64,000 bases of DNA, from assembly GCA_937801655.1 (NCBI GenBank), contig CALMWC010000009.1, positions 1-64,000 of the forward strand, read 5' to 3'. Both the position numbers and the translations under genes were made by a program. Every line of letters starts with the position of its first letter. The first letter of the stretch is position 1. The DNA is from an uncultured Gammaproteobacteria bacterium (GTDB taxonomy: Bacteria; Pseudomonadota; Gammaproteobacteria; Steroidobacterales; UBA11654). Below the pieces are notes generated by a model that saw only the letters and a program-made list of their open reading frames with translations, did no database searches and was not told the origin of the DNA. Positions 17,990 to 26,740 of this stretch are shown here, piece after piece.

Positions 17990-18775
17990 TTATACAGTGT
18001 TTATAAATGATTTGAAGTTATTTGCAATGGCTTGTGTATCTAAATCCGGTCCTAGATTCTTTCCTTCAATTTCAAGAGTTTCTGAATCGGATTTAATGAG
18101 TTTGGTTTTTTTAAAGAATGGATACATCACATCGTCTTTTGCACACATAACAAGACTGGGACAATTTATAGCTTTATATAAACCGATAACATCCTGATTC
18201 CATATAGCATGGTGGGATTGATGAGAGGAATGGTGAGCTCTAAGTGCATCAAGTGTTTCCCTATGTTGTAATTCCAAATTACCCTTAGCGCCTAAAACTT
18301 CTCCAGTTAAATGCCATACAGTATTGAGAAAATCACCATTCTCATCGGGTGACCAATCAGTGCCAACGCTTTTTTTTAATTCATTTTTTTCTTCTTCATC
18401 AGCAAAGAAAGGACCAATCATACTTAAAGACAGAACATCTTTGGGTCGTTCTGAGCTGATTTGTATTGCTAAGGATGATCCTGTGTGATGCCCAAATAAA
18501 TGAAATTTATCGAGATTGAGAAAATCTATCACTTCGAGTATCCACCCTGAATAATCTTCAATACTAGGAGCCCCGATGGGATCAAAGCTTTGACCAAAAC
18601 CAGGAGTATCAATAGCATACATATTCATTCCGCTAAGTGAATTCATCAGTGCCTCAAACATCAAAGAAGAACTGGGTGTTTGATGAAGTAGAACTACGGG
18701 TAAACTGTCACCCTCGCTAAAACGATAATGGCATTGACCGGCTGAGGTATTGGCATAGGCTTTTTTAATCATCAC
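17990..18775 (-). CDS. Alpha/beta-hydrolase fold protein with altered catalytic residues
   Basis: A 261-residue alpha/beta-hydrolase fold protein. The oxyanion region is LLHQTPSSS (29-37), followed by DTPGFGQS. The nucleophile elbow, normally GxSxG, reads G95-H96-H97-T98-G99, so a His stands where Ser is expected. The acid region is CAKDD near residue 213. At the C-terminus, where a catalytic His is normal (GGH-type), the sequence is GKNLGPDLD with no His. It may be a non-hydrolytic member or use a different mechanism. The same elbow form occurs in the fusion protein at 20192. Its ATG overlaps the end of MFS 4. Confidence 0.78.
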   Translation of the reverse strand: MMIKKAYANTSAGQCHYRFSEGDSLPVVLLHQTPSSSLMFEALMNSLSGMNMYAIDTPGFGQSFDPIGAPSIEDYSGWILEVIDFLNLDKFHLFGHHTGSSLAIQISSERPKDVLSLSMIGPFFADEEEKNELKKSVGTDWSPDENGDFLNTVWHLTGEVLGAKGNLELQHRETLDALRAHHSSHQSHHAIWNQDVIGLYKAINCPSLVMCAKDDVMYPFFKKTKLIKSDSETLEIEGKNLGPDLDTQAIANNFKSFINTV

Positions 18776-20088
18776 TATAAGGTTTCTTGATTTTCTTTGA
18801 AGTTTTCCCCAGGCGCCTTAATTAAAATGTATACAGAGGCAATAAATAAAACAGCATTCACAGAAGCAATCAATAAAAATGGGCCTGCTGGGGAAAGGTC
18901 AAATAAACGTCCACCAACGGCTGTGGCAATCAAAATTCCAATAGCACCAAAGAATGAACTGAAACCAATTACTGTTCCTCTTTCTCTAATGGGGGCTTCT
19001 TGCCCTATTAAGCTTGCTGTTGCTACAACCGTTCCAATTGCACTGCAAGAGATTAGAATAAAGATCGGTAAATTACTCATATCAAGAGGGGAATCAACCG
19101 TAATTATCAAACTGTAAGCTATCATGCCCATTCCCATAGCAATTGTCATCGCTGCAACACGATTAATCCGATCAATAATCCAACCAAAAATAAAGGCCCA
19201 AAAAACACTTATTAGATTTGTAATGACGATTACTGGAACTACTTTTAACATGGATTCTGAAGGGGTGAGTCCCATAGCATTACCGCTGATGATTGCCCAT
19301 TGAGAAATGAACAAACCGTTGACTGAGACATCAGCTCTTGCTAAGAATGTGGCTGCGAATGACAGGGCAATTCTGGGATTTTTCATTGACCTAAGGCCAA
19401 CTTTCACAAGCTCTTTAGTACCTGGTTTTTCAGTCTTTATTGAGCTATTTTCATTTGGGGTCCCGCCTTTTAATCCCTTATAGAAGACCCATGCAGAAAT
19501 TAAACCAATGACTGCTGCCAATAGCATTGTCAGTTTTGCAGCCTCAATAGGGGCAAACCCGCTACCCTCGAGTGTTTTAGGTAAAATTCCTAGAATAACA
19601 GCAAATCCAAGTACACCAAAAGCATTGAGAACAGAGTGAGCACTGACAAATTTTCCTCTTGAACGTTCTGCAGGATAATCTCCAGTGACAACAGCCAAGA
19701 CACAGGATAATGATGCAGCACCAATTGCGAAAAATGTTCTGAATATGAATAGTTCTGTTAATGTGCTGGCATAAGGATAGATTGCAAAGCCCAATGATAT
19801 AAGGACTGTTCCAAAAACAAAAACAGGCTTTCTTCCTATTCGGTCACAAAGGATTCCAAATGGACCAATGAGAGTAATCGCAATGATCTCCTGTACAAAA
19901 GCTAAGTTTCCAGTAATCGTTCCTTGGCCTGACATAGGAATATCTAAGACCACTGTAAGAATATAGCCTTGAACAAAATTCATTCCAGCTAGCAACCCTA
20001 TGCAAATAAAACAGGAATAGAAAAAAGTAATAACATTCATCCGACTTATTCCTTCCGCCAAGAATATTGGACCTAGTTTATGATTCAT
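18775..20088 (-). CDS. MFS transporter (4), paralogue of transporter 1
   Basis: A 437-residue, 12-helix carrier. Motif A is seen as ILCDRIGRKPVF in the helix 2-3 loop, with a second copy as WIIDRINRVAAM in the C-terminal half. The start (LGPIFLAEGISRMN) and overall layout match the MFS protein at 9875, so the two arose by duplication and may carry related compounds. CTAAGGAAAAT precedes the ATG, the same ribosome site as at 9777 and 9875. It begins the operon MFS-hydrolase-cytochrome b561-cytochrome c, 103 nt after the tandem hydrolase. The substrate is unknown. Confidence 0.85.
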   Translation of the reverse strand: MNHKLGPIFLAEGISRMNVITFFYSCFICIGLLAGMNFVQGYILTVVLDIPMSGQGTITGNLAFVQEIIAITLIGPFGILCDRIGRKPVFVFGTVLISLGFAIYPYASTLTELFIFRTFFAIGAASLSCVLAVVTGDYPAERSRGKFVSAHSVLNAFGVLGFAVILGILPKTLEGSGFAPIEAAKLTMLLAAVIGLISAWVFYKGLKGGTPNENSSIKTEKPGTKELVKVGLRSMKNPRIALSFAATFLARADVSVNGLFISQWAIISGNAMGLTPSESMLKVVPVIVITNLISVFWAFIFGWIIDRINRVAAMTIAMGMGMIAYSLIITVDSPLDMSNLPIFILISCSAIGTVVATASLIGQEAPIRERGTVIGFSSFFGAIGILIATAVGGRLFDLSPAGPFLLIASVNAVLFIASVYILIKAPGENFKENQETL

Positions 20089-20191
20089 TTATTTTCCTTA
20101 GAATTATTTATAATTTTCCTCTGCCGAGTTAAATTTAAAGATTAAAAAATATTATCATGCAATGCATTAAATGTAACTGCTAATGAATTAT

Positions 20192-21871
20192 TTATTGAGT
20201 TTTGGCTAAAATAATATCACCCCAATCATTGATATTATCTGGGAGCTCTATCAATTTACAATTATCAAGTTCATGAGCCAAAGATTGATATTTTTCTATC
20301 AATGGATGTGAGTCTTTAGCTGCAATAAATAGGGGCAGTGTTAAATGTTTTAAATTATCTTCAGCATTATAGAGAAGATGTTCTCGTAAGTTTCCTCTCC
20401 AGTGAATGTTTGCTCGGATCAACTCAGTCAATTCAATTTGCAGTTGATTTTCATCAATATTGGGCTGTTCCCAGATAATTGCCGAAGCTTTTCTTTTATA
20501 CCAAGGCCAAAAGAGTTTTGAATCTCTGATCATATACCAATATTTTAAAAGATGTCCCCCAGCCCAATCTAATTCTATTTCAGGCAATCCATATTCCAAA
20601 TAATCATCAATCTCAATTTGATCCATAAACCAAGGCTCTATTAATATCAGTTGATTAACTATAGTGTTTGATTTCAAGGCTAGTTGAATGGATAAAGAGC
20701 AACTGTCATTGAATGAGATTATTGATGCTGACTGAGTACAATGGTCATCAAAAACTTGATTGATAATTCTTGTATTCAATTGCATTGAGTTATTTATATC
20801 AAAGTCCTTAAAAGACTCACCATGACCGGGTAAATCAATCGAGATTAAGGGTTTACTCTTTGAAATTGGATCGGTTAAATAGTTTATCGTCTCTGATGAT
20901 CCTCCTGCAGGATGGATAATGAGCAATGATTCTTCTTGATTATTGAAATTCTTTTTAAGCCTAATATCTCCTTCTTTGCAATGAATGATTGAGTTTAAAA
21001 GATCATCATCTAAGCATTGTGATTCTTGTTTTTGATAATGAGATGAAGCAGGGAATTTTAGTAAATGTTTTCTTGACTTCTCCAATGCTGTTTGATGATC
21101 CAATGACTCTTCTATAACAGAAGTGCTCGCAGGTATCAGTGTTTTTAAAGATGCACTCAATGGATCCAGAGAAGCAGCAGTAATTAAATTTGGAATGGTT
21201 AATTGGGGAACAAAATTTTCATTTCTATACTGAAAAGCTGCACCATAAGCTGCTCTATAATGGTCACCTGATCTCAAAACTTCCAGTGTATTTTCATGCA
21301 GTATTTCTGGAGGAGAGATATCAAATTTCATTCTGGCTTCTTTTGTTCTCTCATGCCATGGAAAGAAAATCAGTTGTTCTCTCATTCTGGACCAAAGCCA
21401 TGTCAAATGTCCGCCATCCCATTGAGGTATAAAAGGAGGAAGATAGTTTTCCATTATTTTCTCCAAAGCAGAATCCTCTAAAACCACAACTCCATTGCAA
21501 GCAATCGAAGAAATTCTTTGTGGAAATTGATGACCAATAGCAATTGAGATACTGGCTCCTGTATGAAAACCATACAATCCAAACTGATCAATTCCCAATG
21601 AGTCTGCTAATTCAATGGTTGCTTCAGCAATATCCTGAATCGTAATATTTTCAGCATTGAGAGGATCAGACCCTCCATAACCAGGTGTATCCGGAGCAAT
21701 AATTGTAAAATCCGATGCCCATTGACTGATTTGTGGCTTATATTCATCAGCTGATTTTGGCGATTGATGAAGGAGAAAAATAATTGGGCCTGTGCCCGAA
21801 ACTAAATACCTTACTTGCCTTTTACCCCATTTACCTTGGATGGTACAAAATTCTGTTTTTAAGTTGTTCAA
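20192..21871 (-). CDS. Tandem (duplicated) alpha/beta-hydrolase fold protein
   Basis: A 559-residue protein made of two alpha/beta-hydrolase-fold halves (about 1-275 and 300-559). The halves share a lid segment: WDGGHLTWLWSRMR...FFPWHER in the first, WAGGHLLKYWYMIRD...FWPWYKR in the second. The first half has the elbow G101-F-H103-T-G105, with His at the nucleophile position, as in the protein at 17990. The second half has SFNDS, with Asn there, and looks degenerate. Both halves keep an HxS/HPAGG-like oxyanion stretch. The second half may be structural or regulatory. It is divergent from the dehydratase-like gene at 21990, sharing a 118-nt promoter region with a 15-bp palindrome. No function is assigned. 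Confidence 0.8.
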   Translation of the reverse strand: MNNLKTEFCTIQGKWGKRQVRYLVSGTGPIIFLLHQSPKSADEYKPQISQWASDFTIIAPDTPGYGGSDPLNAENITIQDIAEATIELADSLGIDQFGLYGFHTGASISIAIGHQFPQRISSIACNGVVVLEDSALEKIMENYLPPFIPQWDGGHLTWLWSRMREQLIFFPWHERTKEARMKFDISPPEILHENTLEVLRSGDHYRAAYGAAFQYRNENFVPQLTIPNLITAASLDPLSASLKTLIPASTSVIEESLDHQTALEKSRKHLLKFPASSHYQKQESQCLDDDLLNSIIHCKEGDIRLKKNFNNQEESLLIIHPAGGSSETINYLTDPISKSKPLISIDLPGHGESFKDFDINNSMQLNTRIINQVFDDHCTQSASIISFNDSCSLSIQLALKSNTIVNQLILIEPWFMDQIEIDDYLEYGLPEIELDWAGGHLLKYWYMIRDSKLFWPWYKRKASAIIWEQPNIDENQLQIELTELIRANIHWRGNLREHLLYNAEDNLKHLTLPLFIAAKDSHPLIEKYQSLAHELDNCKLIELPDNINDWGDIILAKTQ

Positions 21872-21892
21872 GACGATTGACCTTTTTTAAAT

Positions 21893-21907
21893 ATAAACTA
21901 AGTTTAT
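21893..21907. promoter_or_regulatory. 15-bp perfect palindrome, candidate operator
   Basis: ATAAACT-A-AGTTTAT is a perfect inverted repeat in the 118-nt region between the divergent tandem hydrolase and dehydratase-like genes, 22 nt before the hydrolase start. Its size and symmetry suit a dimeric repressor (TetR, GntR or MarR type). AT-richness raises the chance of random palindromes. Confidence 0.4.
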
Positions 21908-21989
21908 TATCTTTAGCATCACAATGTTAATCACTCTGTTAAGAAATCTTACTCAATACTTGAGCCATCTAAATTGATACAATAGTTTT

Positions 21990-23513
21990 ATGAAGAATAT
22001 GATTTCAAGTGGCGAAGAATACATTGACAGCTTGAGAGGCAGGAAGCTCAATGTTTATTTATTTGGAGAGCTCATTCAAGATCCAGTGGAGCATCCCATA
22101 ATCAAACCTTCGATTAATGCATTGGCTAAAACTTATGATCTTGCTAATGAGAATCCTGATTTAGCAACCGCTGTCTCGCCTTATACCAATGAACGGATCA
22201 ATCGATTTTTACACATTGTGGAAAGTGAGAAAGACTTAATTTTACAAAATAAGATGCAAAGAAAATTAGGTCAATTGACTGGCACTTGTTTTCAAAGGTG
22301 TGTGGGGATGGATGCAATCAATAGTCTACATTCAGTTACTTACGATATTGATCAAGCCAATAATACTAATTATCACAAAAGATTTCTTAGTTTCTTAACA
22401 TCAGTTCAGAAGCAGGGTTTAGTGATAGGTGGAGCAATGACGGATGTCAAAGGAGACAGGTCTTTATTGCCTCATCAACAAGAAGATCCTGATCTTTTTG
22501 TTCATGTTGTAGATAGAAACGATGATGGAGTCTTTATCACTGGTGCTAAAGCACATCAAACGGGTGTGATTAATTCACATTGGATGATTGTGATGCCTAC
22601 TCTTCGTCTAACAGAAAATGATAAAGAATATGCAATTGTTGGAGCCATTCCAGTTGATGCAAAGGGAATTACTTATATTTATGGCAGGCAATCTGGCGAT
22701 ACTAGGCATATGGATAATACTCCAATCGATGCCGGTAATAATAATTATGCAGGGCAAGAGGCCCTTGTGGTATTTGATAAAGTATTTATCCCAAATGAAC
22801 TAATTTTTATGAATGGAGAGTATGATTTCTCAGCCAGTTTAGTGGAAAGATTCACTTGTTATCACAGACGGAGTTATGTTTGTAAATCGGGTGTTGGTGA
22901 TGTTTTGATTGGTGCAGCAGCAGCAATCGCAGAATACAACGGAGTGGAGAAAGCTTCCCATATTAAAGATAAGCTCACTGAAATGACTCATCTTAATGAG
23001 ACAATTTATGGAACAGGTATTTCATCCAGTTATCAGGCTAAGAAGCTGGAATCAGGTGTGTTTATTAATGATGATATGCTTGCCAATGTTTGCAAGCATC
23101 ATGTAACCAAGTTCACCTATGATATTGGTCGTTTGGCTCAAGACCTTGCTGGAGGCTTAGTGGCTTCCATGCCTTCTGAGAAAGATCTAAAGCATCCTGA
23201 TTTAGGAAAAATTATTAAGAAGTATTTAGCGACAAAACCAGATTTAGATCCTGAGGATCGTATCAGAATACTTCGTTTGATAGAGAATATGACTTTGGGT
23301 AGGAATGCTGTGGGTTACTTAACTGAATCGCTTCATGGCGCTGGGTCTCCACAAGCCCAGAGGATACAAATATCAAGACAAATGCAATTGGGTTTTAAGA
23401 AAGAATTGGCTCAAGCACTCTCTGGTATTATTCCTGAAAAGGATTCCTTACCAGTGACAGAGAATGAAACGTATATGGATCGGGTTTTTAATACCAGTAA
23501 AGAAACCGATTAA
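21990..23513 (+). CDS. 4-hydroxybutyryl-CoA dehydratase-like enzyme (HpaB/AbfD family)
   Basis: A 507-residue flavoprotein of the 4-hydroxyphenylacetate 3-hydroxylase superfamily, in the branch with a [4Fe-4S] cluster. The cluster ligands of clostridial AbfD (C99, C103, H292, C299 as I recall them) correspond to C100 and C104 (CFQRC), H292 (YHRRSY) and C298. Catalytic residues also have counterparts: T191 (HQTG), E257 (GQEAL), Y296, K299 and E446 (TESLHGAGSPQAQR). One residue is missing between Y296 and the fourth ligand. AbfD turns 4-hydroxybutyryl-CoA into crotonyl-CoA. Here an oxygenase-rich setting suggests dehydration or isomerisation of a related CoA ester. It meets a Rieske gene tail-to-tail with no gap. 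Confidence 0.83.
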   Translation: MKNMISSGEEYIDSLRGRKLNVYLFGELIQDPVEHPIIKPSINALAKTYDLANENPDLATAVSPYTNERINRFLHIVESEKDLILQNKMQRKLGQLTGTCFQRCVGMDAINSLHSVTYDIDQANNTNYHKRFLSFLTSVQKQGLVIGGAMTDVKGDRSLLPHQQEDPDLFVHVVDRNDDGVFITGAKAHQTGVINSHWMIVMPTLRLTENDKEYAIVGAIPVDAKGITYIYGRQSGDTRHMDNTPIDAGNNNYAGQEALVVFDKVFIPNELIFMNGEYDFSASLVERFTCYHRRSYVCKSGVGDVLIGAAAAIAEYNGVEKASHIKDKLTEMTHLNETIYGTGISSSYQAKKLESGVFINDDMLANVCKHHVTKFTYDIGRLAQDLAGGLVASMPSEKDLKHPDLGKIIKKYLATKPDLDPEDRIRILRLIENMTLGRNAVGYLTESLHGAGSPQAQRIQISRQMQLGFKKELAQALSGIIPEKDSLPVTENETYMDRVFNTSKETD

Positions 23514-24635
23514 TTATTTACCTTCAATCAATGGTATAGGGTCTAGTACCCAGTTTTTTTCTTTTTTCCTAGCAGGGCAGGGTATTGAAAAGGCCATTTT
23601 ATGTTTGTTTTTATCTAGAGTTTCACTATCAATCTTGTAACCTTTCGATTCCCAACCTTTCATGGTTTTTCTATACTGTCCCATAATTAAATCAGCAGGG
23701 ACCAGAACTTCTTTTGTCATAGTATCAGGAGTAACTTGAGGCCTAAGGTCAGTCATGACAGCTATGTCTTCTCCCGCTATAATAAGATTTCTTTCCATTA
23801 CCATTTCATCCCATTTTTCCTCTAAAATCCAATTTCTCATATTGACAAAAAAGATTTTCGTTTTGAATTGACTGATGGGCTGCTCAAAGAAGTATTGATG
23901 AAACCAATTGATCTCTTTTTTTGTATGAATTTGTGTGATGACTACATTTGGGCCATGGTAACCACCAAAAACTGTCAATTCTCCAGATTCTTCTCTCGCA
24001 GTCTCACCATAGATTTCTTGGTCAAGGGGAGGTGCATCAAATAATTGTTCAAAATTAGCTCCCCAAGCAGTTTCTGTAATCTTTGATGGGTTCACTTGAT
24101 AATCGTTTTTTGATCCCTCAAAGCCATGGGTTGGATGGATAAATTCATTGTGAGCCGGGTCTAATGCATTTTCGATAGAACGTTCATAATTATAATTCAG
24201 ATCTAGCGTAACTGTTTTATTAGCTCTCCAACCATCTTTTCCATATTCTTCAATTTCATAGAGTGGAGATCTTTCTTTTTCAGGAAGATCGCCTAGGAAA
24301 GCAAAAACAATATCGTATTTTTCAGTAACAGGATAGCTGTCTACTTTTGCCCTAGGAGGAATTTTACCTTTTAACCCCAAAGAAGGAATCTTAATGCATT
24401 TTCCTGTTTTATCGAATCGCCAGCCATGATAAGGGCATGCAATGGTGTTGTCTTCTGCATGACAAAGTCCACCTGATAATGAGCCACCTCTATGAATGCA
24501 AACATCACTGAGACAATGGGCTTCACCGTTACTGTCTCTAAAAGCGACAAAATCAAGACCAAGAATGGTTACTTTCAGTGGCTCTTTCTTAAGCTCTTCA
24601 CTGAGACAAACTGGATACCAAAAATTTATATACAT
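23514..24635 (-). CDS. Rieske non-haem iron oxygenase, alpha subunit (2)
   Basis: A 373-residue Rieske oxygenase. The [2Fe-2S] ligands are C46/H48 (CIHRG) and C67/H70 (CPYHGW). The iron site is D159, H162, H167 (DPAHNEFIHPTH). It is closely similar along its length to the protein at 24734 (same MYINFWY start, same IHRGGSLSGG and HNEFxHPTHGF blocks), so the two are tandem paralogues and may act on successive or related substrates, or form a hetero-oligomer. A 98-nt gap with the GTTAC repeat separates them, so this copy can have its own promoter. No ferredoxin or reductase is adjacent. Confidence 0.9.
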   Translation of the reverse strand: MYINFWYPVCLSEELKKEPLKVTILGLDFVAFRDSNGEAHCLSDVCIHRGGSLSGGLCHAEDNTIACPYHGWRFDKTGKCIKIPSLGLKGKIPPRAKVDSYPVTEKYDIVFAFLGDLPEKERSPLYEIEEYGKDGWRANKTVTLDLNYNYERSIENALDPAHNEFIHPTHGFEGSKNDYQVNPSKITETAWGANFEQLFDAPPLDQEIYGETAREESGELTVFGGYHGPNVVITQIHTKKEINWFHQYFFEQPISQFKTKIFFVNMRNWILEEKWDEMVMERNLIIAGEDIAVMTDLRPQVTPDTMTKEVLVPADLIMGQYRKTMKGWESKGYKIDSETLDKNKHKMAFSIPCPARKKEKNWVLDPIPLIEGK

Positions 24636-24700
24636 AGTATTTTTAATTTAAAAAAATCAATTAATTATAGTATTACTGATTGAACTTATAAGGATCAAAT

Positions 24701-24716
24701 CGTAACTAATTGTAAC
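24701..24716 (-). promoter_or_regulatory. GTTACA-N4-GTTACG direct repeat upstream of Rieske 2
   Basis: On the minus strand GTTACA and GTTACG are separated by ATTA, a 10-bp period. The repeat ends 66 nt upstream of the Rieske 2 start and has the same direction relative to the gene as the copy before DUF1838 (16892-16907). Confidence 0.5.
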
Positions 24717-24733
24717 AGCAATGGTTCTTTATT

Positions 24734-25837
24734 TTAAATAAGGGGTATTGAATCTATCACCCAGCCTTTATTCTTTCTTCTTTCAGGACTAGGAATAGCA
24801 TAAGCATGGGATAGTTTATTACGATTAACTAATTCACTATTTATTCTCCATCCTTTTTTCTCCCATTTATCTAAGAGTTCCCTATAGCGTTTAATAGGCT
24901 TATCCATAGTGACAAAGAATTCATTCTTAGTTTCATCGGGCGTAATAACTGGATGCAGTCCCATAAGAACATCTCGGTCTTGGAATGCAACAACTTGGTT
25001 TCTATCAATCACTGTCGCATCATCTTTTTTATCGGTAAGAAAATTTCTGGCAGTAATTAGATATAGATTGGTATGAGTTTCATCGATCGGTGTTTCAAAC
25101 ATATATTGATGAATATGGACAGCCGGTGTTGGGTGTATATAGGTCCAAAGCATTGAGATCCCATGATGACCTGTGCCAGCTTCAACAAATGTATTTTGAT
25201 TCTCACCAGCTGCATCCCTCATTGACTTTTCTTTAAGAGGAGGTGCATACATTTTATTGGTAAAGCCGGTTCCCCATTTAGTTGATTTCATATCAATGGG
25301 AGGAGATTTATAGTCATCATCTTCACCGGAGAATCCATGTGTCGGATGCACAAATTCATTATGAGCACCATCAATACCATTCTCAATGGATCTTTTGTAA
25401 TCAATATCAAAAGCTAGTTTTTGATTGGTGATAGCCCAGCCTTCCATCCCAAATTCTTTTATTTCTAAGATTGGACATCGATCTTTTTTTGGAATATCTC
25501 CAAGAAAACAAAACACAAGACCATACTTTTCTTCAGTAGGGTAAGCATCAATTTTCGCTCTCTTGGGGATTTTTGCTTCTTTGCCTATAGACGGGATTCT
25601 TTTGCATGACCCTTCACCATCAAAATGCCATCCATGATATGGACATTGAATGCAATCACCGACCACTTTTCCTCCCGAAAGAGAACCTCCTCTATGAATG
25701 CAAACATCACTTAGACACTTTACTTTTCCTTTGCTGTCTCTAAATAAAACAAAGTTTTGCCCAAGCATTTTCTTTTTCAAAGGCTGATCAGTAATATTTT
25801 TACTTTCTTCGGCAACATACCAGAAATTGATATACAT
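24734..25837 (-). CDS. Rieske non-haem iron oxygenase, alpha subunit (3)
   Basis: A 367-residue Rieske oxygenase, tandem paralogue of the protein at 23514. The [2Fe-2S] ligands are C46/H48 (CIHRG) and C65/H68 (CPYHGW). The iron site is D156, H159, H164 (DGAHNEFVHPTHG). The most variable part compared with copy 2 is residues 165-230, which contains part of the substrate pocket in this family, so the substrates probably differ. It starts 4 nt after the membrane-protein gene, with the FAD monooxygenase first in the same operon. Electron donors must be encoded elsewhere. Confidence 0.9.
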   Translation of the reverse strand: MYINFWYVAEESKNITDQPLKKKMLGQNFVLFRDSKGKVKCLSDVCIHRGGSLSGGKVVGDCIQCPYHGWHFDGEGSCKRIPSIGKEAKIPKRAKIDAYPTEEKYGLVFCFLGDIPKKDRCPILEIKEFGMEGWAITNQKLAFDIDYKRSIENGIDGAHNEFVHPTHGFSGEDDDYKSPPIDMKSTKWGTGFTNKMYAPPLKEKSMRDAAGENQNTFVEAGTGHHGISMLWTYIHPTPAVHIHQYMFETPIDETHTNLYLITARNFLTDKKDDATVIDRNQVVAFQDRDVLMGLHPVITPDETKNEFFVTMDKPIKRYRELLDKWEKKGWRINSELVNRNKLSHAYAIPSPERRKNKGWVIDSIPLI

Positions 25838-25841
25838 TAAT

Positions 25842-26738
25842 TTAACCTTGATTTTTTTCTTTATAAAGTTTTTCTTTTTCGCCTGTTGGAGTAAAAATAG
25901 CTATTAAAATTCCGACTGATATGGCTCCTAAGATGATGGCTAACTCCATCATATATTCCTTAGGATAAACCCAGAATTCTACTAAAATACCCCACCGACC
26001 AATGATTTCATAGGAGGTATAAGCAATAATTGCAGTTGGTATCGCATATCGAATTGCTCTTGTTACATTCCAGAATTTACTCAGCCTGTATAATAAATAA
26101 AGAGACCAAGCAGTATTAATGAAGAAGAAGGCATAGGTTAATGTATGACGATCTCCTACAAATGAATCTTCAAATAGCAATAGAAGAACAATGTAAAAAA
26201 ACCAAATTACATATACAGTTTCCATGGCGGTTATAGCTGCATAATTTCTTTTATAACCTCTTGTTGGTTTTCCTGTTGAAAGTTTCATATTTCTTTGAAA
26301 GAATCTAAAGAAATTACATTTTGTTTCCCGATTAAAAAAGAAATATAGAAGACTGGTCATTAGAACCCCGATTGATGATTGCATCACCAAATATTCAGGG
26401 AATTTATTAATACTGCCATCAGGGAGTATTTGTACAATATTTAGATAGTCAGCATAAAAGACAAATGAGAATTCAACCCACCCAGTCCAAAGAAAAAATC
26501 CTGCAAAATATCCCAACCAAGTTGCTGGAACTTCTTTGTCATTTTTCATTCCAATAAAAAGTAGTATTGTGCCAATCAAGCCTAGTATAAAGGCCGCTTG
26601 AAACTGATAGTCAGAGCCAAAAAACTGTTCCACTAAGACCATCAAGGTATGACCTAAACCCTGAGTAATAAAAACAACTATGAAGGCAAGTAATCCAACA
26701 AATGGAGGTCTATAGAATAATTTTTTTATAGTTTGCAT
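25842..26738 (-). CDS. Multi-pass membrane protein of unknown function
   Basis: A 298-residue inner-membrane protein with about eight hydrophobic helices. The N-terminus is basic (MQTIKKLFYRPP), helix 1 contains FVVFITQGLGHTLMVLVEQFF, a basic loop near residue 150 (KLSTGKPTRGYKRN) should be cytoplasmic, and the C-terminal tail is Lys/Glu-rich. I do not recognise the family. It sits 2 nt after the FAD monooxygenase and 4 nt before Rieske 3, inside one operon, so it probably serves the same pathway, as a transporter or a membrane anchor for electron transfer. Both are guesses. Confidence 0.7.
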   Translation of the reverse strand: MQTIKKLFYRPPFVGLLAFIVVFITQGLGHTLMVLVEQFFGSDYQFQAAFILGLIGTILLFIGMKNDKEVPATWLGYFAGFFLWTGWVEFSFVFYADYLNIVQILPDGSINKFPEYLVMQSSIGVLMTSLLYFFFNRETKCNFFRFFQRNMKLSTGKPTRGYKRNYAAITAMETVYVIWFFYIVLLLLFEDSFVGDRHTLTYAFFFINTAWSLYLLYRLSKFWNVTRAIRYAIPTAIIAYTSYEIIGRWGILVEFWVYPKEYMMELAIILGAISVGILIAIFTPTGEKEKLYKEKNQG

Positions 26739-26740
26739 GA

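Noticed and set aside
20140-20190. Fourth GTTAC repeat, before MFS 4
   Set aside because: A single TGTAAC is present at 20172-20177 but no second half-site at the 10-bp spacing.
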